Of a stretch of DNA of 64,000 nt, positions 43,005 to 50,244 are shown one piece after another; position 1 is the stretch's first letter; the number at the start of each line of letters is the position of its first letter. A program made the translations under genes and the position numbers. The notes below the pieces were generated by a model. That model was given only the letters and a program-made list of their open reading frames with translations, was not told where the DNA came from and searched no databases. The stretch is from Candidatus Melainabacteria bacterium (GTDB lineage Bacteria; Cyanobacteriota; Vampirovibrionia; Vampirovibrionales; Vampirovibrionaceae): NCBI GenBank assembly GCA_902168245.1, contig CABHPA010000096.1, forward strand, positions 1 through 64,000, written 5' to 3'.

Positions 43005-43463
43005 ATGCAGATTAACCGCCTGTCTTTCGGCGCGCCTGTTATTCACAAGCCTGCCATGCCCGTTAAAAGCAACCTGACTGGCGTACAGAAGCCATTGAAG
43101 CTCAACCCGACTGTCGATAGTTTTCATTTTTCAGGGAGGCCGTTTATTACACAAGAAACAGAGAGATTGTTGGATTTGGCCTGCCAGCAAAAAGACGAAA
43201 GCCCGGAAGAAAAGCGCATTATCCTCAGTCGGCTCACCAATGAGGAAGTTTATCAATCCGGTGGTGAAAACCCGATTGCAAAGCGTGGAAACATGATTGC
43301 TCAATATGAACGGGCGCGTGATCAGGTTGGGGCATCCCATTTGCCGGAGCCGCAACATGTAGGGGTAATCAATTGGTTGCAAACATGTATCGATGCCCTG
43401 GAAGACCCGGATTCCGTGCCGTATGTCCCCACCGGGCCTGAATATGAGCCGCAGGCGAGATAA
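43005..43463 (+). CDS. Tagged hypothetical protein, 152 aa
   Basis: Soluble protein of unknown family whose N-terminus, MQINRLSFGAPV, is the short hydrophobic-Phe-Gly tag recurring in this window. A second copy-like element FHFSG occurs at residues 41-44. Between them the sequence is basic and Pro-rich with no acidic residue before D38. Residues 50-150 are helical and acidic. GGAG lies nine bases before the ATG. Convergent with the tagged membrane protein at 43590. Confidence 0.68.
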   Translation: MQINRLSFGAPVIHKPAMPVKSNLTGVQKPLKLNPTVDSFHFSGRPFITQETERLLDLACQQKDESPEEKRIILSRLTNEEVYQSGGENPIAKRGNMIAQYERARDQVGASHLPEPQHVGVINWLQTCIDALEDPDSVPYVPTGPEYEPQAR

Positions 43464-43589
43464 ACTGCTCAGGCGAGGGGTTCACAGTCCGCAATGCAAA
43501 CTTCAAAATGCGATGCTGCACGGCTGCAGCCGGTAGACGATAAAAGCCTGACGGCAAAGGAAATCCCTCCGCAGCGGCTGCCATAGGGT

Positions 43590-44420
43590 TTATTCCAGAC
43601 CCAGCAGCGAGTTGAAGGAGATGGCGCTGAGCAGGTCGCTGAGGATGTCTTTTACCGTGGAAGGCCAGCCTTGCGTATTCCGGTTGGCCAGGGCGCCTTT
43701 AATCTTCTGGTGCGTATCCTGTATTTTGTCCCTGGTTTCGGTGGCCTGTCGGCGCAGGAAGCTCTGGGTGTTCCGGAGCATATCCCCACGGCTGACCGCT
43801 TCCCGGCATGCGCGCAAGGAGTCCGGCATCTGCCGGAAGCTTTCTTTGCAAGCCTGCGCGGTGGACATCTTGTCGATTTCATCGGGCGGGAGTTTCAGGC
43901 CGCCATGGGCGCCTTCCTTCAGGGCGGTTTTGGCGCCGAACGCCAGCAGGCCCGCGTTGCTGAGGCCAGCCCCGATTTCAGTCATCGCCTTTTTCTTTTC
44001 CGCCGCCGTAGCGGCATGCCTGAGCTTGTAACTGCCTTTTCCTGTCTGGTACAAGGCTGTTCCCAGGCCGAAAGCCAGCATGGGGACGGCAGCCGCGCCC
44101 CCGGTCGCGCCAATAATAACCGCATGCGCCAGAAAAATGCCTACGGCGATTAAAAACTTTTTAGGGCTTTTGAACGGATCGGTCAGCGGGGAAATGACCC
44201 CACTGGCGAAAGACTTGAGCTTTTCTGCCCGGCTCAAGGGTTTATCAGGTGCGGGCGCTCCCTCTGGCTCTGCCGCTTCTTGGTTGTGGCTGCGGGTAAA
44301 GGAATCCGGCGGCATGGCTGGAAGGGTGTTCGGCCCTGATTGCGAAAACAGGTTCCCGAAAGGGTTTTGCGGCGGCTGCACCCCAAAGGAAAGCGGATTG
44401 TCGAATGATCCCATTGCCAT
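43590..44420 (-). CDS. Tagged membrane protein, 276 aa
   Basis: Unrecognised protein. The N-terminus has NPLSFG at residues 8-13 and a second NPFGN soon after, inside a Pro/Gln-rich 60-residue leader. A long hydrophobic region (KKFLIAVGIFLAHAVIIGAT then AAAVPMLAFGLGTALY) makes one or two membrane helices near residues 85-125. A Gly/Ala helix and a charged helical C-terminal domain follow. The ATG at 44418-44420 or 44412-44414 starts it. Upstream in-frame residues have no leader-like character. Confidence 0.62.
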   Translation of the reverse strand: MAMGSFDNPLSFGVQPPQNPFGNLFSQSGPNTLPAMPPDSFTRSHNQEAAEPEGAPAPDKPLSRAEKLKSFASGVISPLTDPFKSPKKFLIAVGIFLAHAVIIGATGGAAAVPMLAFGLGTALYQTGKGSYKLRHAATAAEKKKAMTEIGAGLSNAGLLAFGAKTALKEGAHGGLKLPPDEIDKMSTAQACKESFRQMPDSLRACREAVSRGDMLRNTQSFLRRQATETRDKIQDTHQKIKGALANRNTQGWPSTVKDILSDLLSAISFNSLLGLE

Positions 44421-44660
44421 AGCCCGTTTGCCCCACCGAAGTTTCCACTGATCCCGAACCACACATAGTCTACACACATAGCCTACATGGTTATAAAAAC
44501 ATTCTTTTGGGGTTTTGTGCCGGAACTTTGGCTGGTTCGGTGGTTTGCCTTATTACGGGGCTTTCCAAGGGAAACAGCATGGAGAGCCGCGTGGCCTCTC
44601 TCCCCATATATAATTAATCTCCAATCATTTGCCACGCGACTGCTCTCAGGTTGTGTGTAA

Positions 44661-44909
44661 TCAGGGTGATGTTGGTTGTAGATTCTGCAGGGTTTGGCGT
44701 TGTCGCAATTGGTGCGTTGTTTGTTGCCATTGCTGGCGATAAAGCGCGATACGCGCGACATGGGCTGATGTTGGCGGCAAGGGGCTGGCCTCGATTTTAA
44801 ATGCAGGGTCAATCGTTTTATTCTTGCCGCCGCAAGCCCAGGTTACGGGCTGATTGGCCCACAAGGCCACCAGTAGCAAAAGCGCCAGTTTAATTCGATT
44901 CCAGTTCAT
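44661..44909 (-). CDS. Small exported protein, 82 aa
   Basis: Starts MNWNRIKLALLLLVALWANQ, a clean signal peptide with probable cleavage after TWA, leaving a 56-residue mature peptide. The mature part begins CGGKNKTID and ends in a Gln/Arg/Thr-rich helix (YRQQWQQTTHQLRQRQTL). It is 33 bases downstream of another small gene controlled by a TetR-type operator, so the two probably form one transcript. Function unknown. Confidence 0.6.
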   Translation of the reverse strand: MNWNRIKLALLLLVALWANQPVTWACGGKNKTIDPAFKIEASPLPPTSAHVARIALYRQQWQQTTHQLRQRQTLQNLQPTSP

Positions 44910-44942
44910 AATCCTGATTTCCTGTCGATGATTTCATATCTT

Positions 44943-45116
44943 TTACGTCACGTTAATAACGCGCTTATGGGCAAGTTTCCGCCGGGAATCCCGGTCATAA
45001 TTGGCCAGTATGGGGGACTGTATGGGTTCACTCCGCTCCAGGTTCAGCAGGTGGTCTTGGTAGGCGGCTATGTATTCCAGCCGCTGGGCATCGTCCACCT
45101 TGTCCACGCTGAACAT
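44943..45116 (-). CDS. Small protein under a TetR-type operator, 57 aa
   Basis: Begins MFSVDKVDDAQRLEYIAAYQ and ends in a basic tail (RDSRRKLAHKRVINVT). Soluble and helical, no known family. The operator palindrome at 45137-45151 sits 20 bases upstream of the ATG, the position expected for repression. The ribosome binding site (AAAAAGAAAA) is weak. It could be the remnant of a longer gene, because a second operator lies 240 bases further upstream. Confidence 0.5.
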   Translation of the reverse strand: MFSVDKVDDAQRLEYIAAYQDHLLNLERSEPIQSPILANYDRDSRRKLAHKRVINVT

Positions 45117-45136
45117 TTTTCTTTTTAAATGATTAT

Positions 45137-45151
45137 TAGACCAGTCGTCTA
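45137..45151. promoter_or_regulatory. TetR/NemR-type operator, copy 1
   Basis: TAGAC-CAGTC-GTCTA, a perfect 5-bp inverted repeat with a 5-base centre, just upstream of the gene at 44943-45116. The same half-sites occur at 45355 and 46083. Confidence 0.75.
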
Positions 45152-45220
45152 AAGACGGGCCAAAAAAAATCAGCGGACGCACCGGATGCTACGCGCATCT
45201 TGCATGGCGCTAGCCTGGCA

Positions 45221-45276
45221 AGGGTTTTGGGGGATCGCTCCGAAGCGCTTCTTGGTGCGGGCTAGGGTTTTGGGGG
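45221..45276. repeat. Direct repeat AGGGTTTTGGGGG
   Basis: The 13-mer occurs at 45221-45233 and 45264-45276, 43 bases apart. Each copy is followed within a few bases by CGCTCCG. The repeats lie in the non-coding interval between operator copies 1 and 2, in G-rich DNA unlike the neighbouring genes. They may be a duplicated leader or debris of a lost gene. Confidence 0.5.
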
Positions 45277-45354
45277 CTGACGCTCCGGTGCGGTCGCGCG
45301 GGGTTCAGCCAGAACAGGAACTTTAACAAGGGGTGTCCTCCAATATTTTCCGAA

Positions 45355-45369
45355 TAGACCAGTCGTCTA
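45355..45369. promoter_or_regulatory. TetR/NemR-type operator, copy 2
   Basis: TAGAC-CAGTC-GTCTA, identical to copy 1. TATTAT at 45367-45372 could be a plus-strand -10 element overlapped by the operator, but no gene follows in that direction. Confidence 0.7.
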
Positions 45370-45383
45370 TTATGGGATGATAC

Positions 45384-45409
45384 AAAAACCGCTTCGGGAA
45401 CCGGCGGTT
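45384..45409 (-). terminator. Terminator of the TetR-family gene
   Basis: On the minus strand AACCGC and GCGGTT pair around an 11-base loop and are followed by a T-run (TTTTT). It lies just past the stop at 45414. Confidence 0.65.
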
Positions 45410-45413
45410 TGGC

Positions 45414-46049
45414 TTACGCTGGATGGCCCGGTTCGCCGCTCTGAAACAACTCGTTAAAAATAAAATGGATGAAGGTATCCAGCGGTTGCGCGCTTTTGGT
45501 GACTTTGGCCCGCATAATGGCCCCTTCCCAGGCTAACAGGCAAAATTCCGCCAGCATGTCCGCATCCAGCCGTTTGGGGATTTCCCCCTGGCCCTGGGCT
45601 TCCCGAATACAGGCGCTGAAGCGGTTTCGCCAGTCCGTAAAAATCGTTTCGATTCGGGCGCGGAAAGTTTCATGCTGATCGGCCATTTCCTGGCCCAGGT
45701 TGCCGAACAGGCAGCCCTTGCGGCAGGCGCAGTCCTTCAGGCTGTCTCTGGCGCCCTGGAAGTACCCCCTCAGCCTTTGCAACGGCGTATGGGCGGGATT
45801 GGTCAGCGTTTGCTCCAGCTTTCGCCGCAAGAGTTCCGCATGATGCTCGATAATGCTTAGCCCAAAATCATCTTTGCTTTTAAAATAGTGGTAAAAAGAA
45901 CCCTTTGGCACCCCGACCACTTTTAAAATCTGCTCTATGCCGGTATTGTGGAACCCCTTTTCCAGTATGATTTCGGTTCCGGCGTCAATTAGCGCCTGGC
46001 GGGTATCCTGCCTGCCGGGCCTGCTGTTTGGGGTCAATGTTTTGGGCAT
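45414..46049 (-). CDS. TetR/AcrR-family repressor, NemR-like
   Basis: 211 residues. The N-terminal helix-turn-helix (about 15-62) reads TRQALIDAGTEIILEKGFHNTGIE (in part) and VVGVPKGSFYHYFKSKDDFG, the form typical of TetR regulators close to NemR. The C-terminal ligand domain has KDCACRKGCLFGNLGQEM, with Cys107, Cys109 and Cys113. NemR of E. coli senses electrophiles and chlorine species through Cys106, so a redox role is plausible but inferred. Three copies of its likely operator occur nearby, one in its own promoter. GGAAG lies nine bases before the ATG. Confidence 0.87.
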   Translation of the reverse strand: MPKTLTPNSRPGRQDTRQALIDAGTEIILEKGFHNTGIEQILKVVGVPKGSFYHYFKSKDDFGLSIIEHHAELLRRKLEQTLTNPAHTPLQRLRGYFQGARDSLKDCACRKGCLFGNLGQEMADQHETFRARIETIFTDWRNRFSACIREAQGQGEIPKRLDADMLAEFCLLAWEGAIMRAKVTKSAQPLDTFIHFIFNELFQSGEPGHPA

Positions 46050-46082
46050 GGTGCGCTACTTCCGTTTCGTTACCCATATTAT

Positions 46083-46097
46083 TAGACTGGTCGTCTA
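46083..46097. promoter_or_regulatory. TetR/NemR-type operator, copy 3
   Basis: TAGAC-TGGTC-GTCTA, sharing both half-sites with copies 1 and 2. It lies 33 bases upstream of the TetR-family start, which indicates autoregulation. Confidence 0.75.
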
Positions 46098-46390
46098 GAA
46101 TGTCAACCCGTCAAAATCCGTATTCGCCCAAAATTGGCTTTCAATGCTTAGGGTGGCATTGAAACAGAATCGAAAAAGACTCCAGGTAGCACGACGGATC
46201 GGGTTTACGCTGTGTCATCTATCCTCTGTTGGCTTAGCCGGGCGATTACCAATGCTGCAACTCCTTTTATCCGCCCTTGACCAGGCTTTGCAAATGATCC
46301 GAAAAGCCAAAGCCTTTCACCCTAATCATCATGGGTAGCAACAAAAGTGCTTGAAGGGTTTTTATCGAGTGTTCATCATCTAACAGCATT

Positions 46391-46406
46391 TGATCTGCAC
46401 AGATCA
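46391..46406. promoter_or_regulatory. Perfect palindrome upstream of the ADP-ribosyltransferase-like gene
   Basis: TGATCTG-CA-CAGATCA is a perfect 16-bp palindrome ending 18 bases before the ATG at 46425, where a repressor would block transcription or initiation. It is unrelated to the TetR operator. The rest of the 46098-46424 gap shows no gene. Confidence 0.45.
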
Positions 46407-46424
46407 GTAGAATTTTAGGCACTT

Positions 46425-47459
46425 ATGAATATTCTCAGGCTAATCACCATTGGCCTTGCGGCCACCGGCGGCGTTTCCGCCCGCACTTGCAGGCCAAGGG
46501 CGGGGCGCGCCATGCAAGAGGCGTTACATCCTTCGTCCAGCCCGCATAGCTCTCTTGAAAGATCCGTTCTGGACGATGCGCGGCATTGCCCGGAATCGCT
46601 CATTCGCCTGGCGCCCGATGAAGGGTTTGGCGCGGCCTGCAACTTCAATTTCAAATCGACGGATCTGAAAGAGGATACCTTCCAGAAAGGCCGGACAGGT
46701 GCCGCAAAACCGCGCTCGCTTGAGAGTCGGGAAAAGGAGTTTGTGCGGCGGCAACGGCAAAAGGCGAACCAGTTGATCCCGACCATCGGCGATGCCAACT
46801 ACCTGGATAACCTGATGGCAATGGCGCATTACGTGTCCAATTCCGCCGCAATGGGCAAAGAAGGGACGCTGGCCTTTCGTCGCGTGCTGGAACAGTATTC
46901 CATTCCTTTCGACTTTACGGTGTTTCGGGGTAAAAGCGTCAGCGCCAATACCCTGGAGCGGGCCATTAAATGGCTTCAGGAGCCTCCTTCCGAGCAACGG
47001 GCGGAGCAGCTTCGCAAAATTGCCTATGAAATGATCCACACGCCTTTTGAACCCGATATCCACATTACGGCCAGCGCTTCCACCCGCCAGTCGATCGCGC
47101 AGAAGTTCCTGAAAAACCCGGTGGCGGGTCGCTATTCGGTTCTGTTCAAAATTTCCCCCAACCCGAAGCACCCGCCCCTGGGGCTATCCAAGGATGCCTT
47201 TCCCCTGGGGGAATTGAACGCGCGGTTTCCGGAATTGATGCAGAAGGTCAGGGAGCGCAAATACTTTCCTCGTGGTTTTTCCATTTGCCAGGAGGCGGAA
47301 ATTGCCTTGAACAACCTGAGGAACGTTTATACGCTGCAAAGAATCGAGAAACTTGGCAGGGACGTTTACAGGGTGCAGATTGAAGCTTCTGGCCTGCCCA
47401 AGGGGCAAAGGAACCCCTACGCCAAACCTATTAATACCCATGAGGGCAAAGGGGTATGA
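46425..47459 (+). CDS. Candidate ADP-ribosyltransferase exotoxin/effector
   Basis: 344-residue protein. The C-terminal half shows the R-S-E triad of cholera-toxin/C3-type ADP-ribosyltransferases in the right order. R168 lies in FTVFRGKSV, the Ser-Thr-Ser-type motif in HITASASTRQSIAQKF (S217, S219, T220), and E290-A-E292 in GFSICQEAEIAL (ExE). The following strand (VYRVQIEA) completes the fold. Such enzymes move ADP-ribose from NAD to a target protein, usually in a host or rival cell. Residues 1-19 (MNILRLITIGLAATGGVSA) may be a signal peptide, and residues 20-110 form a basic linker. No immunity gene is recognisable beside it. Motif matching is by eye. Confidence 0.62.
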   Translation: MNILRLITIGLAATGGVSARTCRPRAGRAMQEALHPSSSPHSSLERSVLDDARHCPESLIRLAPDEGFGAACNFNFKSTDLKEDTFQKGRTGAAKPRSLESREKEFVRRQRQKANQLIPTIGDANYLDNLMAMAHYVSNSAAMGKEGTLAFRRVLEQYSIPFDFTVFRGKSVSANTLERAIKWLQEPPSEQRAEQLRKIAYEMIHTPFEPDIHITASASTRQSIAQKFLKNPVAGRYSVLFKISPNPKHPPLGLSKDAFPLGELNARFPELMQKVRERKYFPRGFSICQEAEIALNNLRNVYTLQRIEKLGRDVYRVQIEASGLPKGQRNPYAKPINTHEGKGV

Positions 47460-47509
47460 GGGCGGCGGAATCGTATGCCGGGCCTTCAATGTCGCTATTT
47501 TTTCTTTTG

Positions 47510-50119
47510 CTATTCTGGGCGCGCGGCCATTCTCTTCAGTAAATCAAGCCACAGAATGCTCAACAGCCCGGCCGACAGGCAGAGTACAATGTCGCGCCCT
47601 TGCAAACGCCCAAAGTGAAAAAGCTTTTGGGCGGCAGGGTTCAATATGGCGCCAGCCAGGAACAGCAGGGCAAGTGGCAACACCCAGCGCAACGCCCGAT
47701 TCGGGCGGGCCAGAAGCGCCAGGAAACCTTGAGACCATGAGCGGTTGGCGACAATCAGGGCTAGGTTCGAGAAAATCAGCACGATAAAGGCCATTGCCCG
47801 GCTGCCGCCTTGCGTATGGTTTGTCTGCAACGCCCAGGCGTAAACGCCCATCACCATCGCCAGGATGCTGACGCCTTGCAGGGCGCAGGTACCCCATATC
47901 CGTCCGTTCAGCAAAGGCTCATCGGATTTTCTGGGCGGACGCCGCATAATGCCCGCCTCGGGTTCTTCGGCCTCAAACACCACGGAGCAGGCGGGATCAA
48001 TAATCAGTTGCAGGAACGCGACATGCACCGGCATCAGGATCAACGGCCAGTGAAACAGGACGGGAAGGAGCGACATGCCCGCAATCGGGATGTGGATGGC
48101 CAGAATATAGGAGATCGCCTTGCGAAGGTTGTCAAAAATTCTCCTGCCCATTTCAACCGCCTGCACCATGGCGGAAAAATCGTCCGTGGTCAGCACCATG
48201 GCGGCGGCTTCCCTCGCCACGTCGGTTCCCCTGGCCCCCATGGCAAGGCCAATGTGCGCCGCTTTTAACGCGGGCGCGTCATTCACGCCGTCCCCCGCCA
48301 TGGCCACGATTTCCCCGTTGGCCTTCAGCGCGTTGATCAGCCGCAATTTCTGTTCCGGCACCACGCGCGCAAAAATGCTGACGCTCCGGATGGTCTCCTG
48401 CAACGCGTCATCCGTCATGGCTGCCAGCTCCGCGCCGGAAACGACCCGATCCGCATTCGGAAAGCCGACCTGCCGGGCGATGCTTTGGGCGGTTTGGGGG
48501 TAATCCCCGGTAATCATCACAATGCGGATTCCCGCAGTGTGGCATTGGCGAACCGCTTCAGCCGCGTCCTCCCGAATCGGATCGCTCAGGCCGACGAAGC
48601 CCAGGAACTGAAAAACAAAGTCATGCTGGATTTCCGGCAATAACGGGGGCGACGGCTGGGGAGTAAAGTCGGCCCTGGCGACGCCCAGCACCCGAAGTCC
48701 CTCGGCCGCCATCCGTTGCACGATGCTCATTTGGGACTCGAAAACCGCCGGTTCCACATGACATAAATCCAGAATGGCTTCGGGCGCCCCTTTGGCCGCA
48801 ATCACGTATTCTTCTCGCTCGGCTTCCCGCTGCCCGTTTTCAGGCGGCCCGACCGGACGCCAAACCCGCGACATGGCCAGCAGCTCCTGGGTCAGCGGGT
48901 ATTCCTGCACCAGTTCCCAGTTGGCGTGGAGATGCTCGGTATTGGCCAGGTAATGTTCGCCCAGCTCCCGAAAGGCAATTTCCATCGGGTCGAACGGATC
49001 CCGCTGGCTGGCCAGGATGCTGAATTCGATGATCTCGTGGAAAACTTCCGGCAACGCCGCGTTGTTTGCCGCTGGTTCAAAGCACTGGTTGCGGGCTGCA
49101 ATTTGCTGAACCCGCATGCGGTTCTGCGTTAAGGTGCCGGTTTTATCCACGCACAGCACGGTGGCGGCGCCCAGGGTCTCAATGGCGGGTATCCGGCGGG
49201 TGAGGACATGTTGCTTGGCCAGTCGCCATGCGCCCAGCGCCATGAAAACCATCAGGATTACCGGGAATTCTTCAGGGATCATGGCCATGGTAAAGGTCAG
49301 CCCCGCCAGGATGGCTTCCAGCCAATGCCCGCGAGTGAGGCCGTACACGATGATCAGGATCAGGCACAGGCAGAGCGCGGTTAAACTGAACCCGATCACC
49401 AGCTTGCGGGTTTCCCGCTGCAAAAAGGTCTTTTCCCCGGTAACGCTTTGAAGCTGTTTTCCAATTCGACCAATTTCCGTTTGAACACCGGTCGCCTTCA
49501 CTTCAAATATCCCTTGCCCCCTGACCACCAGGGTGCCGGAGAACACAAACGGCAAGTCGTCGCCGCCCGGCGAAAAGGCTTCGCTCTCCGTTTCCCCGCC
49601 CTGGTTTCCCCTGACGGATTTGCGTACGGAGACCGATTCCCCGCTCAGCAGGGATTCGTCAATCATCAGGCTGATTGCGTCAATTAAAACGCCGTCCGCC
49701 GCCACCCGGTCGCCTTCGCTCAGAATGACCAGATCCCCTGGCACAACCTCCCCGCCGGGGATGCGGCGCTGCTTTCCGTCCCGTATGACAGACGCGCGCG
49801 GGCTGGTCAGGTTTCTCAGCGCGTCCAGCGAACGTTCGGCCTTTTCCTGCTGAAACAGGGTCAGCGCAAGCAACACTGCCACAAAACTCAGCAGGATCAA
49901 GGCGTCCTGGCGATCGCCCAGCAGCAGGTAAATGCCGCCGCTGGCCAGTAATAGCAGGGTCATCGGCTCACCCAGAACCCCGAAGGCCAGTTTCCAGAAA
50001 CTATGACGCCGGGCCGCGGGTAATTCGTTGCGCCCAATGGCGCGCAATCTGCGTTGCGCCTCTTCCTCCGAAAGTCCCTTTAATTGGGCTATATCCAAGG
50101 CTGGGCCTGTTTTGTTCAT
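47510..50119 (-). CDS. P-type cation-transporting ATPase
   Basis: 870-residue P2-type pump. An N-terminal domain (GLSEEEAQRRLRAIGRNELP) comes first, then actuator motif ESLLSGESV, phosphorylation motif DKTGTLTQNRM (Asp near residue 323), nucleotide domain KGAPEAIL and hinge GDGVNDAPALKAAHIGLAMG. About ten membrane helices are visible. The helix M4 motif is IPEEFPVILM rather than the PEGLP of SERCA, and M6 carries LIIDPACSVVFE. The ion (Ca, Mg, Mn or other) therefore cannot be named. The ATG at 50117-50119 follows AGGGG. It lies 125 bases after the ClC gene on the same strand. Confidence 0.92.
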   Translation of the reverse strand: MNKTGPALDIAQLKGLSEEEAQRRLRAIGRNELPAARRHSFWKLAFGVLGEPMTLLLLASGGIYLLLGDRQDALILLSFVAVLLALTLFQQEKAERSLDALRNLTSPRASVIRDGKQRRIPGGEVVPGDLVILSEGDRVAADGVLIDAISLMIDESLLSGESVSVRKSVRGNQGGETESEAFSPGGDDLPFVFSGTLVVRGQGIFEVKATGVQTEIGRIGKQLQSVTGEKTFLQRETRKLVIGFSLTALCLCLILIIVYGLTRGHWLEAILAGLTFTMAMIPEEFPVILMVFMALGAWRLAKQHVLTRRIPAIETLGAATVLCVDKTGTLTQNRMRVQQIAARNQCFEPAANNAALPEVFHEIIEFSILASQRDPFDPMEIAFRELGEHYLANTEHLHANWELVQEYPLTQELLAMSRVWRPVGPPENGQREAEREEYVIAAKGAPEAILDLCHVEPAVFESQMSIVQRMAAEGLRVLGVARADFTPQPSPPLLPEIQHDFVFQFLGFVGLSDPIREDAAEAVRQCHTAGIRIVMITGDYPQTAQSIARQVGFPNADRVVSGAELAAMTDDALQETIRSVSIFARVVPEQKLRLINALKANGEIVAMAGDGVNDAPALKAAHIGLAMGARGTDVAREAAAMVLTTDDFSAMVQAVEMGRRIFDNLRKAISYILAIHIPIAGMSLLPVLFHWPLILMPVHVAFLQLIIDPACSVVFEAEEPEAGIMRRPPRKSDEPLLNGRIWGTCALQGVSILAMVMGVYAWALQTNHTQGGSRAMAFIVLIFSNLALIVANRSWSQGFLALLARPNRALRWVLPLALLFLAGAILNPAAQKLFHFGRLQGRDIVLCLSAGLLSILWLDLLKRMAARPE

Positions 50120-50244
50120 GAATCCCCTATCCGCCATTCATCGCGCTGTGGATAGCCATCAATATAAACGGATATCGCCGGTTTGACCACACACGATGAC
50201 AATCGATGGGAGAGCGCGTCTTGGGCGACAGCGCCCCGCGCGCG

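Noticed and set aside
46144-46338. 64-codon frame between the TetR gene and the ADP-ribosyltransferase-like gene
   Set aside because: No ribosome binding site and basic, low-information composition; the gap is treated as regulatory.
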